From Vandiemenella viatica (lineage: Eukaryota; Arthropoda; Insecta; Orthoptera; Morabidae), in assembly GCA_031002005.1 (NCBI GenBank), contig JARYHS010013630.1:27123112-27187111 (forward strand): a stretch of DNA of 64,000 nucleotides, in the 5' to 3' direction. Made by a program: the position numbers and the translations under genes. The notes under the pieces are model-generated. The model ran no database searches, was not told the DNA's origin, and saw only the letters and a program-made list of their open reading frames with translations. This document shows positions 34,285 through 46,900 of the stretch, one piece after another; within the stretch, counting starts at the first letter, position 1; each line of letters begins with the position of its first letter.

Positions 34285-35990
34285 ACTGTGCCTTCAATAC
34301 GCCGTGGATATGTACGCCAAGGTTGAAAACAAGCATTTGCGATTTATTCGATACAACCAGGTTGAATTACGATCGGAGGAATACATCCTCTTACGAGATA
34401 CTGTTATCGGAAATATTTATGAAAATTTAAACGCCAATGATATCGGTAATGCATTTATTTTACCTTCAAGCTACATCGGCAGTTCACGGAACATGCAGGA
34501 ATATATACAAGATGCGATGACTTACGTACGTCATTATGGTCGTCCAGATTTGTTTATTACATTTACATGTAATCCGAATTGGGGGGAAATACAAACTTTG
34601 CTATTACCAGGCCATCAATCAATGCATCGTCATGATGTCACGGCACGTGTGTCCAAACAAAAATTAAAATCATTGATTGATTTAATCGTAAAACATTCAG
34701 TTTTAGGTAACACAAGTTGCTATCTGTATTTGATTGAGTGGCAAAAGCGAGGTTTACCTCAATCTCACATTTTGATTTGGCTTGAAGTTAAAATCCGTCC
34801 AGAAGAAATTGATCAAATAATTTCAGCCGAAATTCCGGACCCATTAATTGATCAAGAATTGTTTGATATTGTTACCAGTCACTCTATCCAAGGACCGTGC
34901 GGTGCTTTTAACATGACATCACCATGCATTGAAGGTGGAAAATGTAAGAAGCGTTTTCCAAAGGAATATACGAATGATACTATTACCGATATCGATGGTT
35001 ATCCGTTGTATCGCCGCAGAAACACTGGGAATGGTGGCCAAACATTTACAATGCGAATGTCAAATTCTAGAAACCAAGTTGAAATTGACAATCAGTGGGT
35101 CGTACCATACTCACCATTGCTTTCAAAAACGTATAAGGCTCATATTAACGTCGAGTTTTGCAGTTCTGTAAAATCCATTAAGTACGTTTGCAAATATGTT
35201 AATAATGGCAGTGATTTGGCCGTATTTGAAGTTCAAAATGTAAATAAAAATGACGAAATAACACGATACCAAATAGGTGATACATCAGCAGCAACGAAGC
35301 TATCTGGCATATTTTTAGTTTTCGCATCCATGAAAGAGACCCTTCCATCCAGCATCTTGCAATACATCTTGAAAACTGTCAACGTGTATATTTCACCGAA
35401 GAAAATATTTTCCAAAGAATACTTGAGCCACCACAAACGACAAACCACAAACTGAATTTTTCACATTGTGTCAAAAATCTGATGTGTTCCGCCAATTCGC
35501 AAAAACATTGTTCCAAGCTATTTTTCATGGAACAAATTAGGTAAAAAATGGTAGCCACGTAAACAAGGAGAACCACATCCTTCGATCGCAGGCATATTCA
35601 AAGCAAAGACTTTACACAGTGCATCCAAAACAACTGAATGTTTCTTTCACCGTTTGTTATTGGTGAATGTTCCCGGACCAGCTTCTTTCGAATGTTTACG
35701 AACAGTTAATGGTCGAGTGTTCAATACATGTCGAGTGTTCAATACATGTCGAGTGTTCAATACATGTCAAGATGCATGTCGCGAGTTGCAGCTGCTGGTA
35801 GACGACAATTATTGGGACCTGACACTTGCTGATGCAGCGTTGACAGCCACGCCGAATAGTATTCGTCAAACTGTTTGCAATTATTTTGACAACATGTTAT
35901 CCAGCACAATCTTCGAGTTTGTGGGAAAAATATAAAAACAGTATGACTGAAGATATAACTGAAATTTCAGCTTATATAAATAAATAAAAA
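34285..35990 (+). pseudogene. Helitron Rep (HUH endonuclease) domain, inactivated
   Basis: The Rep protein nicks and joins DNA in rolling-circle transposition. The frame from 34304 runs 383 codons through family segments: VENKHLRFIRYNQVELRSEE, GSSRNMQEYIQDAMTYV, GRPDLFITFTCNPNWGEI, WQKRGLPQSHILIWL, GPCGAFNMTSPCI, CKKRFPKEY, and IKYVCKYVNNGSD with the two spaced tyrosines. The HUH motif is Gln-Ser-His (34760-34768) instead of His-X-His. After the stop at 35453-35455 homology continues in other frames (RQFAKTLFQAIFH, then LLVNVPGPASFECLRTVNG, DDNYWDLTLADAALTATPNS, ending WEKYKNSMTEDITEIS in two frames). Helicase domain is absent. Confidence 0.9.
35715..35768 (+). repeat. Three tandem copies of an 18-bp unit in Helitron coding DNA
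   Basis: GAGTGTTCAATACATGTC is repeated exactly three times and adds RVFNTC repeats to the Rep reading frame without shifting it. Related Rep proteins are not known to carry this triplication, so it is probably a local slippage expansion. Confidence 0.9.
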
Positions 35991-36233
35991 ATAATTTATT
36001 TATTTATTTTATAAATATCAATTTTTATATAATTTCAATTACGTAATTTGTAATGAAATATACATTAAAAATTTTATGATCATTTGTCCTTAATTTATAC
36101 TCTCCGTAACTATTTACCAATTAAATTTGAATTTCCAAATTGACTACAATGTTTTTGTCTTTATTAGTGAATATTAATTTGACTACTTGAGGAATTTTAG
36201 AATAACATTAATCCAACGTACTATAATTAGTAC

Positions 36234-36263
36234 GTCACAGCAAAGCGTGATCGGGTCAGCTAG
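36234..36263 (+). mobile_element. Helitron 3' terminus
   Basis: The sequence TCACAGCAAAGCGTGA forms a short hairpin, followed nine bases later by CTAG (36260-36263) and then T, the arrangement of a Helitron 3' end inserted before a T. The adjacent LINE reading frame starts immediately at 36264. Confidence 0.7.
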
Positions 36264-39200
36264 TGTTTTATGTTGTGAGGTAACTGGTTTCCCTCTTCTG
36301 AGAGTTCTTTCATAAAATTTGTGATGCTGTTCCAGTGTTTCTTGTATCCAAAAAACATATGGTTGACGTCGCATTCAACCTCATCTTCACAGTTGCATCG
36401 GGATGATTCAGCTGCTTTGATTCTATACAGGTGGGCGGGAAAGAAGCAATGGTTAAACTTTACCTGGCAATTGTAGTTATTAGTCCTCTTGATGGGGAGC
36501 CTTTTTGGTGCCACTGGGATGTTGGTATATAGGGGTGGATGCAGGCGCTTTGCAATATTTCTTAAAGTGGTTTGTGATATCTGGCCCCAGTATCTTCGTT
36601 TCTTCCTCACCCATTCTTATAGCACTCTTTGCTAGGCGGTCTGCCTCTTCATTACCTGGTATGCCAACATGTGCTTCTATCCATATAAATGTGACTTCTT
36701 TGTTCAGGTCGGTGATTTGATTGTAGGTCTCTATGATTTTCATTGTCAAATAGTCACTTCGATTATCATTTTTGAAAGCCAAAATTTTTTGCAGAGATGA
36801 TTTGGAATCAGATAATATCACTATGGTCCTTTTGGACGACCGTAATCCGTATTCCAGAGCTTTTAAGATGGCCAGCATTTCCGCCGTATAATTGGAGGCT
36901 TCCTTTCGAAGCTTGTACATTTTCGAGACCTTTTCTTTAGGATAGAATAGGCACAGCCAGCTGCCGCGCCTGCCTTAGCACCATCCGTGCAAATTTGGAT
37001 AGCCTGAGGCCATTCTTCCAGATATCTCGCCACTAATTGTTTGTCAATTTCCGCGTTTTCGCTAAATGGTGCATCAAATCGCACTGTAAGGTTCGTGGTA
37101 ATTGTCTCATAGTTTACTTCGAAGTAAGGCAGTTTCCTAGTGGTATCTACATATTTCTGATATTGTTGTATTTTCTGGAAAGCGGTCACGCATATAGGTG
37201 GCTTTTTATGTCTCAAGTATCGTTCGTGGGCACATGATTCACTAAGGTTCTAGATCTTTTTGATAATTGTGCTATTCTCAATTTGCATGTGTTTTATCAG
37301 GAACTTATATGCAAGAAATTCCCGCCTGATGTGAAGAGGTGATTCCATTGCCTCCACCTGAAGTGCGTTTGTTGGTGTTGATGCCATCGCCCCATAACAG
37401 AGTCGTAGTGCCTTATATTGGCATTTATCGATCATCCCCAACAGCTGTTTCGATGCAGTTCCGAAGATTATGCAACCATAATCCATGTGTGAACGAATCA
37501 GTGCCTTATAAATAGTGAAAGCCATTTTGGGGTCCATCCCCCATGTTGTTCCTGATGTGACCCGCATAATATTCAGTGCTGAATCACTCTTTCTAATTAC
37601 CTGTTTTATTTTCTTGTTCCACCGCATGTTACTATCGATCACTAGCCCAAGATATTTCACTTCTTTCTTGCATGGAAAACTGAGACCCGCTTAAATTGAC
37701 AGATTTGGCAGCCTGTATTCGATGTCTGGTGTAAATGGTAACAGCAGACTTCTCTGGTGATATTACCGGTCCATTTGTCTTCAGCCACTGTCGGAATTTC
37801 CTCACTACGATAGACATTATCTCCATTACTTCTCGTAACGTGTTCCCAATCACATAAATGCAGATGTCATCTGCAAATTGTAGTAAATAGCAGTTTCCAA
37901 TGAGTATATTTCCTAGGTCACAAGTATATACGTTGAATAAAAGTGGTGAGAGTATGGAGCCCTGTGGTAGCCCCTGGCTTGTTGTTCGTGGTCCGATTGT
38001 GTCGTTCCCGTGCTTTATGATTACAACCCTCCTCTGCAGCATCGATATTAAATTTCTCGTAAATGAGGGTGGCACTCCCAAATGAGATTGTTTTTGGCCA
38101 ATACGGCAAGGTTCACATTGTCAAATGCTTTCGTTATGTCAGTATATGAGGCCATAACGTATTTATTTTTACTTAATCCTCGTTTTATATCAGTTGTGAG
38201 ATGCACGAGGGTATCCATTGTACTTCTTCCTTTGCGGAATCCATACTGAAAGTCTGGTAGTAAGTTATGGTGCTCTAAATACCATTCCAGTCGTCTTTTA
38301 ACTAGTCGTTCAAGTGTCTTCATCTGACAGGACATCGGAGAGATGGGTCTGTAGGATGATATCAGTTTCGGGTTCTTTCCTTTTTTCAACATTGGGAAAA
38401 TACTTGTCCTTTTCATGGATTCAATATGTATTCTTTCTTCCCAGATTCTGTTGAGTATGTCCAGGAAGGATTCAAGTTCATTGGGTGGCAAATGGTTGAT
38501 CATCGAGTAGTTTATATTGTCCGGGCCCGGTGCAGAATTGTTGTTGGGTTTCATTGCCATCATGAGCTCGTTGAGAGAAAATCGCTGCGCTAAGGGGCTT
38601 GTCTTGGTGCAATCTGGTAGACTGATCTGCATTTCCGCGGATGGTGGTGCAATATGTTCCATTGGTTTCTCAAGTGTCATAGAGTCGACTAGGTTTGTAT
38701 TGGTGTGTTTGATGATCGTACCATTAAGTAGTTTTACCTGACGCCAGACTTCCTCCGAAGTTTTATTTCTAGACAGCTTCTCACAAAATTATTTCCATTT
38801 CTGCCATTTTTTTTTTATTTTTAAATATTTTTTTTTGTTCTTGCTTGCACTTGTTTAAAGTTAAGAAAATTCTCTTGGAACGCTTCTCGTCGATATCGTT
38901 TCAAAGCCATCTTCCTTTCCACTGACTGACACTCATCATCCCACCAAACAGGTGTGGCTCTCCGAGGATTTTTTCTTCGGTGATTTTCTGGTATAGACAT
39001 GGCTGCTGCGTCATTTATGCAACGTAGTAGCTTCTGGTGATCTTTTCTTACATCTCCCGTTTTCACCATTTCAGTTAGTTTCTCCCGAATTACTTCCTCG
39101 TAAAAAGACCAGTTGGCTTTTTTGGTATTCCATTTGTAAGGTGAGCAGTATTGCATATTGTTGTTCTGTGGTTTTTGGGAGAATAATTACTATTGGAATG

Positions 39201-39830
39201 TGATCTGAACCACCTGAGTCTAGACAGGGTAACCAGGAGGTTCTTATAGCAATGGAAGCAAGCAGAAGCTATAGTGATATCAACTGCCGATTTTCTGTTA
39301 CCAGGAGCCGTTATTCGGGTTTCTGATCCATCGTTTAAAATAATTAAATGTTCATTTTCAACGATTTCAAGGATGATTTTACCAAGGTAATCATTCTTCT
39401 CGCATCCCTATGCACCATTATGGGCGTTCAAGTCTCCCATGAGGATTATCGGAGGTGGGAGTTGTGATAGCAGCCGTTCTAAATCTTTTTTACGTAAGCG
39501 TGTCCTAGGTGGACGATAGGCGACGGCCAGAGTAATAGTACCTCCTGCAATGTTAGTGCGGATTGCGCACACTTCCAGGTCGCAGTCTGTTGTTTTTAAG
39601 GTAATTATTTGGTATCCCACACGTTATTTAATAATAAATGCTACTCCACCGTAACCATCTGGCCTATCTTGTCGTATTACTTTGTACCCCGCAAGAGAAA
39701 AGGTTGATCCAGGAACTAACCAGGTTTAGATTATTCCAGCTAACAGAATGTCTTGTGATTTCAGTAAATGTTGTAGGCTCTCTCTGTTGGAGCGTGCTGA
39801 ACGTATATTCCATTGTAGAATGTTAACCGT
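36264..39830 (-). pseudogene. I-type LINE ORF2 remnant (endonuclease, RT, RNase H)
   Basis: Endonuclease pieces include VAYRPPRTRLRKKDL and IILMGDLNAHNGA (about 39420-39530). The reverse transcriptase reads NSAPGPDNINYSMINHLPPN, SSYRPISPMSCQMKTLERLV, FQYGFRKGRSTMDTLVHL, SYTDITKAFDNVNLAVL, GLPQGSILSPLLFNVYTCD and LLQFADDICIYV, so the FADD box is intact. RNase H has ICTDGAKAGAAAGCAYS, NYTAEMLAILKALEYG, ILSDSKSSLQK and GNEEADRLAKSA, all acidic positions kept. The final frame ends LPHNIKH at 36264, where TAG arises from Helitron sequence. At least five frame breaks are evident (near 39405, 38820, 38050, 37640, 37250 and 36900). Confidence 0.85.
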
Positions 39831-39954
39831 TGGTGATTAGTTCTTGATTACTTTCTAGCAACCAACGTGTTGGCTCTATAAGTTCATTCATATTATGCGG
39901 CAAATTGCCGGAGTACACCATCTGAAGTATCGAGAAGATCATATTTTTGATTTT

Positions 39955-41485
39955 TTAGATTAACACAACATTAACTGTCGGCATATTTTGCCTGTTTGGG
40001 TTGTTAGTGATCGGAGCCATCGGATATTGTGGTGGCTCCATATGAAGTTCTCGTGGAATCTGAGCAGCATTCCCATAAGAGCGACGTTGATTTTCATTGT
40101 ACATCCCATTGTTTTCACTGGGCTTATTTTCCACCAGCTTCTCAGGCGTCTGGTGTTGCTGCCTTATATGCTGTGTCTGCTGCCTTTGCAATGTCTGTGG
40201 AGCCACTGGAAGTGGTTCCGAACAATTCGGAGCCGTGACTGGTAGTATCAATACTCGTTTTGTATTCTCTAGTGGCAAGGAGTTATTTTCTTGATTGTGA
40301 AGTGGGTTTCCTCTTCTACCCGCGTAGTGGTCGGCGTAGTTACCGAAGCGTAGGTTGTTTGTTCAAGACTTGCCAATGCTTCCATGTAGGATATCCCGTC
40401 ATAGACCATTGTTCTATTTATCTGCTGTTGTGGACAACTACGGTCTGTAGAGCAATGGAGCCCCTTACAGTGTACACATGTTGGTTGTCCTGAATTTGTT
40501 CACTCATTATTGGAGTGGCTCCATGCGGAATAACTGCATCTTGTTTGGGTCTGAGATTGGTTCTTACGGTGGCCGTATCTAAGACAGTGATAGCATTGTA
40601 GCACCGACGCGACATATGGTTCAACCTGGCATCTTACTCCATGTATTACAACATAGTTCGGGCGTCGTTGTGCCTTGATTCTAACGGCACAGACTGCAAT
40701 TGGTCTTCTCTGTTCGGTACCGCTTTCACTTATCTTCTTGGTGAAGCGTCTAATGTGTACAACTTGCACCTCACAATTTATTACTCCCAGTATTTCTTCC
40801 TCGGTTAGCGCAATATCTACATTCCTTATAATTCCCTGTCGAGTTGTTAGGGAGGCAGGTATATAGGCTTCCATATTGTTGTTAGGAAAGATTTTGCTCT
40901 CCACGAGGGCATTTGCACTAGGTCCAGATATTGTTTCAATTTTGATTCGGTTGCGTCCAGCTGCAGTAATATTAGCTATGTTCTTAGTAACTATTTCCCC
41001 TTCTTGACGAATCATTTTACCAACCGACATGGGATGCAACCGACCAACATTTTTTCTTTGCATTCCACAAAGATAATGTAAGGGCCTTGATCATATCATT
41101 AATATCTGTTCCTTAGTCTCTTCTCTACCTCGAGACTTGTTCGATGGTTACTCGCCGCTGTCGTAGATGGTATCGTGTTGATGCCCGTGCTGACAGCCGT
41201 TGTAGAGGCTCGCCGATTTTGTTTATTGTCAGCAACTACTCGCAGAAGTTTTTCTGCGTTGTTGGTAGCTTCAGACTCTTCTGAATCCCTGAGGAGACAT
41301 TTGTTGGTATGTTTCTGCAGAGGCATTTCTTCTTCTGCTACTACCGTAGACCTTGTTGAGATGTTATTTAGCTCTGAATTTAGCGCTGCACCGACCACTT
41401 TCCCCACATTAGCACATGTCACGTTCACACTATTGTCATGATCGTGTGTCCGGCCTTCCTGGCCCCCGTAATATCTACCATACAT
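39955..41485 (-). pseudogene. I-type LINE ORF1 remnant
   Basis: From 41485 a Thr/Ser-rich N-terminus leads to stops near 41095. It continues with an RRM-like part (HPMSVGKMIRQEGEIVTKNI, MEAYIPASLTTRQGIIRN, VVHIRRFTKKISESG), paralleling ORF1 of the younger LINE. A zinc-knuckle start CYHCLRYGHR follows, with the remaining knuckles split over frames, and a Gln/Pro-rich C-terminus (RQQTQHIRQQHQTPE). It is clearly non-functional. Confidence 0.75.
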
Positions 41486-41700
41486 GGTGGAGATTATTTA
41501 GACTGTTAGTTTATTGTCTTGTACTCGAAAACAGTAGAAATTGTCACTGCACTAAAATTCCCGTTGTCGTTATATCGTACCGATCGAATTATGTTTGGAA
41601 GCGACAAGTCCGCTTAGCCGACACTCGTAAACGTAATTTATCACTCGGCCACTGGTAAGGGTAAACACTATTTACTTCCTCACACTACCGATACTTTAAA

Positions 41701-42440
41701 CCGCCAATGTGGCGATTGAACTAAAAAAAAAAACTATTTTTAACGGAGCGCTATTCGATATCGTCGTCACGGTAAACAGCCAAAGATGCTACTGAGCAGA
41801 AGTAAATATAATTGACGGAACTATTATATATATGTAGCTTTTGGCCACAGAAACTTGTCCAAACATGCAAATGAAAGCAGGATATCAGAAAATCATTATC
41901 TAATTAGCCACATTCGTGATTATCCCCGATAACTAACGAAATAAAGAAAATATTCAAGTAATATAAGAGAGTAAACCATAGTTTATCGAGTTTCTTCCTG
42001 GATTATTTTAGAAAAAAAGGACGAACATTTTATAAAGCTCACCCTTTGAAACGCAGGTAAGCAGAGAAATTCCTCTCTTTCGTAGCCTGGTACTGTCTGC
42101 TCGACGCGCCACCAGTCAACTGACAACGAGTGCAAACAGTGTCGCTCTGAACTACTCCGGCGACAGCAGCATGCCTATGCAATGCTCAGCAACCAGTAAG
42201 TCGAGTAAACAATACTGGAAATGCAACACCTCTGTGACCGGACGAAGAAGACAAAAGAGTCTGGAAGAGTCTCTTAAATTACAAACGATACAAAAGCTCA
42301 TTGATATGATAGGTCCAACATATGGAACCTAAATTGAGACCACCCTTAATCCCTTATGAAAAACAAAAGAACTATTGAATCTTTGGCATAATAGAATATT
42401 ACTACAGGTGGATGAGGGTTTTATACCTAAAGCCCACCGT
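41701..42440. other. No gene seen
   Basis: Intron 3 DNA between two LINEs. The part at about 42080-42200 is GC-richer but no protein or RNA motif is recognised. Confidence 0.4.
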
Positions 42441-43345
42441 AATCATTGACACACAACAAAAACCCTATCGTTACAAAATGTGCTAATCAATAAACTCCTA
42501 ATAATGGCAAAACCGTTAGACAAAGAAACATTAGCCTTATACCACCTAACGCGATGTGCAGAAAGGGAGGAAAAAACTTTAAGAACAAACTTAATTAAAG
42601 AAATTACAAAATACAAATATATATATATTTCAATTAACCATCACCAATATGGAGGAAATCACCAAGTTACTATCCAATTCAGGTAACACAGTAAGTGCGT
42701 AGAATTCGGTAACTCTAATAAGGATTTTTCATCGCGACGAAATTAAAAAACCAGTAAACAAAGCAGCGAGAGGGAAATCCCCAGGGCGGTTGGACTACCC
42801 ATCGAATTTTACCTGCGGCATTGGCCAATGCTACTGAATAAATTTTCCGAGATCCTTAATGACATACGGGCCGAGCCAAACATACCCACCACTTTCATGG
42901 AGGGTATAATATTGCTTCAATACGAAGGAAACTAAATTAGACATATCAACGAAATAACTCCAGTAACTCTACTAAATCATTAAAACATTGTGGGGGAAAT
43001 CCTGGAACATCCTGAATACCATAATGTTATAAGCGGAAAAACACACTCCAACAGCAATACTATTTCTTGACTTTCGAGCGTATTAAACATAATGACCTTT
43101 TACCAGTCGTGGAACATAAAGCCTTAGGTTCTCCTAAGGTGGAAGTAATAAAGTATATTATATCGAATACACGCTTCAAACTTCTTACAAACAGAAATCT
43201 ATCATCGCCTGTCAATCTAGAGAGATTCGTAAGACAAGGACGTTATTAGCACTAGTAACAGAGCCATTCTTCCAGAAATAACACCAAAATTTGACAGACT
43301 TAGATATAAATAGGTACAAATTCACATGCAGGGATACAGGCAGAT

Positions 43346-44490
43346 TTACTTTAATTGCGATGGAGCGCATGCTGCTGTGGAATTTTCCCTACGTACCCAT
43401 TTCCCCCTTTTCTTGTGCCCGCCTACTTTTGTCCTCTACGAATTTTAATTTTAAATCCTTTCAGCTTTTTGGTCAAATTATTCATAATTTTCCTTGACAA
43501 TTTATGCCAATCCTCGATCCACTTACATACGAAAGAAAATTTCCACCTCTCACTGAAATCGAGTGCAGGTTCAGGTCATGGTGTTTTTTTCCCCTCCATA
43601 CATCTTTCTCGATTCTTCCACCATCTTTCACGCCTCATGACCAATATATGGCTTGTATATTCCCAGCACTCTCTTCACCCTCCTGCTGTCTCCCAGCTCC
43701 TTTAAAATATCAGTTAGATTGTATTCTGCAGTAATCTGGCAGCCCTTATTTGCACCCTCTCCCACTCCTGTATTAGATACAAAAAATGTGGGTCCCATAC
43801 TACCCCACCATATTCAAACCTTATTCTGACCAAAGTTATATAACGCAAATTCCCTCATTTCTCTCGTACATTCCTTCATCTCTCCCTCCAATAAGTGAAA
43901 TCTCTTCCCACCACATGCCAAGCTGAGTTTATTATTGAATGTTGTGCCAAGGAATTTGCATTTTCAAGTCTTCAACAAGAAATTCTTTCCCCATCCTACA
44001 GTTATAACCATAATAATTTTTAGCTGTGTTCCTAATAACCTGACTGTTCCTTGTATTTGTCTTCATCCCATGTTAATCTACGCAGCTAGATATTCTGTCC
44101 GTATCACCGTGAATGATCCTATTATGTAACACTATGTCATTTGCAAACAACCTAACTTCTGACAGAAACCACCAACACAATCAATTATTAGAATAAGGAA
44201 TAGCAATTGTCCCAATGTGCTATCCTGTGGCATTTCCATTTCTTTTGATACGCTATTTTCTGCCCTACTTGTTTCTTTCTACCTTTTACCCTCGTACCTA
44301 ACAAATCGCTTTTTCGTCCACTCTAATGGTTTTACCGTATTTACCGCCGTTATACAGCACTATACAGCCTTATAAAGATCTAGTGCTACGCTATCAGTTT
44401 GGCTCCCTTGTCTATTTCACCAGAAATATCTTGCATGTATCTAGCAAATATGCTTATCGCAAACCTCAGTCGAAAACAACCAAACACCAT
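43346..44490 (-). mobile_element. CR1-type LINE 3' fragment (antisense)
   Basis: It starts with the family tail (ACTTTAATTGCGATGGAGCG on the + strand) and covers the DWNKLPREM-like region, the RT thumb and part of the finger region up to the segment matching DKGGQIDSIALDLSKAF. It carries stops throughout and is inserted in the older L1/Tx1-like LINE. Confidence 0.8.
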
Positions 44491-44584
44491 GAAAAATCAT
44501 CACAACATTTACGAATGAAACAGGTGCCACCTAAACCAAAGGAAACAATACTATTTCAAATAATTATGATTGTAATCCCATTAT

Positions 44585-45324
44585 TACTGAAATGGCATGA
44601 ACAAAATACTGAAGGAAGACTTTGGACTGAATATAAATCAAAGTAAGACAAAAGTGATGAAATGTAGCAGAAATGATACCAATACTAGTGGATTAAATAT
44701 AAAAATAGGATCGGATGCAATAGGAGAAGTAAGAGAATTTTGTTACTTGGGAAGTAAAATTACAACCGATGGCCGAAGCAGGAATGATGTTAAAAGCAGA
44801 ATAGCATTAGCAAAAAGAGCCTTCATGAAAAAGAGAAACCTTTTAGTTTCAAATATTGATCTAGGAATTAGAAAGAACTTCTTAAAACTCTTTGTGTGGA
44901 GCACAGCACTTTACGGTAGCGAAACATGGACTTTAGGAAAACCGGAAATAAAGAAAATTGAAGCATTTGAAATGTGGTGCTACAGAAGAATGCTGAAAAT
45001 TAAGTGGACAGACAAAGTAAGAAATGAACGAGTTTTGGAAATGGTGGGGTGAGAAAAGAAGTTTATTGAAGAAGCTTACAGAAAGAAGAGATAGGCTGGT
45101 AGGTCATATTCTGAGACATACAGGATTGGTTAATTTGTTAGTGGAGGGAACAGTCGAAGGTAAGAACTGTAGAGGAAGACCGAGATTAGAATATATGAAG
45201 CAGATAATTGAGGACGTGGGCTGTATGTGGTATGTAGAAATGAAGAGGTTAGCACAGGATAGGAAAGGATGGAGGATTGCATCAAACCAGTCGAAAGACT
45301 GATGACAGCAAAAAAAAAAAAAAA
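44585..45324 (+). mobile_element. 5'-truncated RTE LINE with 10-bp target duplication
   Basis: The sequence matches the last 235 residues of the intact RTE protein (from about MNKILKEDFGLNINQSKTKV), with one frameshift near 45050, and ends ACTGATGACAGC plus poly-A (45310-45325). ATCCCATTAT flanks it exactly on both sides (44575-44584 and 45325-45334), a clean target-site duplication. It lacks the catalytic part of the reverse transcriptase because of 5' truncation. Confidence 0.95.
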
Positions 45325-45861
45325 ATCCCATTATCAAAAGACACGTGGTGTGAACAGTTAAAGGAGCATAAGACATTAGGCGTTATTTTTCAAAAGAATG
45401 TTCTAAAAACAATAGCCAAAAACTGTCTCAAACCATTATAGAAAGTCAGGACAATACCCACCGTGACAGAAACTCAGATATACACAGAAAGTCAAAACCG
45501 CTCAAGTATCTATATAGAGCAAAATATTTTATATGGCTTAAGTTTACCCCGATTCCCGTTCGGATTACAAGCAGAGGCAAAATCTGCAAAGTTGCTTTCA
45601 AAACCCTGCCCTAAATAAATAAGAATAGGAATGATAAACATACGCGAAAGATGCTGCCCCTCATTCATCAAAACAACCGTAGTGACAGCCATAAATAACC
45701 CACATGGCCCAAGAAATAACCTAGTCAACCAAACCACACCAACTGCCATCTAACAAGACACCCTGCCACACATGAGAAAATTCCACCTAGAAACCAGTAA
45801 ACCACTTGCTAAAAAACCAAAGTGTGCACCTTACATAACTAAGCAACCAAGGAGATATATG

Positions 45862-46160
45862 AAATTTAATTTAATTGCATTGGAGCACACGCTTCGGTGA
45901 CAATTTCCCTACACACCCATCTTCCCCCTTTCCTGCACCCACCTACATTTGCCCTCTACAAACTTTAAATTCCCTCAACGTCTTCGGCAAATCACTCATC
46001 ACTTCCCTTGGTAACTTATTCCAATTCCTGATTCCCTTACCTAAAAAAGAGAATCATCCCACACCCTTATGCCTGAAATCAAGTGCCAGCTTGTGGTCCC
46101 TTCCATGCACTACTTTTCATACATACACCAATATCTTTCCATGCCTCATCACCAGTATGA
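45862..46160 (-). mobile_element. CR1-type LINE 3' end (about 300 bp)
   Basis: It has tail AAATTTAATTTAATTGCATT, hairpin remnant and the DWNKLPREM/ALDFRHKGVG-equivalent region in antisense, very short 5' truncated copy. TATGA occurs at both borders (45858-45862 region and 46156-46160), a possible 5-bp target duplication. Confidence 0.75.
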
Positions 46161-46900
46161 TAAACAAATCAAATCACAGGAATAAATTCGAAAGTAAAAA
46201 TCCACAATACTCGCCAAGCAACATTTGGAATATATAAACCAATAAAATCCTAAAATCTAAAATACAATCCTTATGGTAATAATAAATTAAATAATTCCAG
46301 TCAGCGATATCAGCAGAAAATATGGCAATACATACACATTATTGAACAGAACCACGTGTCACCAAAAGCAAAGATTATGGACATGGGCAAGACGAAGAAT
46401 AACTTTCGTGTATCAAACTTCCTCTTTAAGTGTAAGTACCCAGAAAATCCTTAAACCAGGTTATTTGAGATGCTCCCAAACGAAACACGACACCTTACAA
46501 TGTGTAATAGGCAACACTCTAACCTATATGCTATAAATCAAAAAGACTACCTATGACGAATTTATAGCTCATTTGAATATTTAAAAGACTTCCCACGAAT
46601 GGTCGGAATAATAATGACGGAAACCTTTAGGTGACCAAATTATAGCACACATAAATCTCTTCAATAAAGACCACCAAGAACAAACGAAAGACTCACTGGA
46701 CCCATAGGTCAAGATAAACCAAGCTGGGTCAAACTGAACCAATTGAGAGGCAAACAGTATCACAGGAACTATCATAAAACAACAGGAAGGACCGGAATAA
46801 GCGCGAGGACAGAGCCAAATAGAACACTGAACCTTTAAATTATCTAAATAAACGCAAATAAATGTCAACATTTAAACAATCGGTACTAAAAGATGGATAA

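Larger units (their letters stand above)
36264..41700 (-). mobile_element. Second I-type LINE, older and 3'-incomplete
   Basis: An antisense LINE with the same domain order as the element at 27927-33472 but a different family. Its 3' end stops exactly at the Helitron terminus, with no poly-A tail or 3' UTR visible, so the 3' end was lost or displaced when the Helitron inserted. The 5' limit is approximate; stops and frameshifts are frequent. Confidence 0.8.
42440..46900 (+). pseudogene. Old L1/Tx1-like LINE ORF2, broken by three later insertions
   Basis: Fragments on the + strand suggest an ancient reverse transcriptase: GLPIEFYLRHWPMLLNKFSE, ILNDIRAEPNIPTTFMEGII, VISGKTHSNSNT, LSVFERIKHNDLLPVVEHKA-like sequence, LVNRNLSSPVNLERFVRQG-like sequence (42780-43330). 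A C-terminal part follows at 45340-46880 (RTIPTVTETQIY, LERNP, CSQTKHDTLQCVIGN). The general layout (PIEFY, F-EGII, ERFVRQG) resembles the L1/Tx1 group. Stops are dense. It is interrupted at 43346-44490 (CR1, antisense), 44585-45324 (RTE) and 45862-46160 (CR1, antisense). Clade assignment is tentative. Confidence 0.5.

Noticed and set aside
35715..35768. CRISPR-like array
   Set aside because: Exact 18-bp units without spacers, in a transposon gene of an animal genome; simple tandem duplication.
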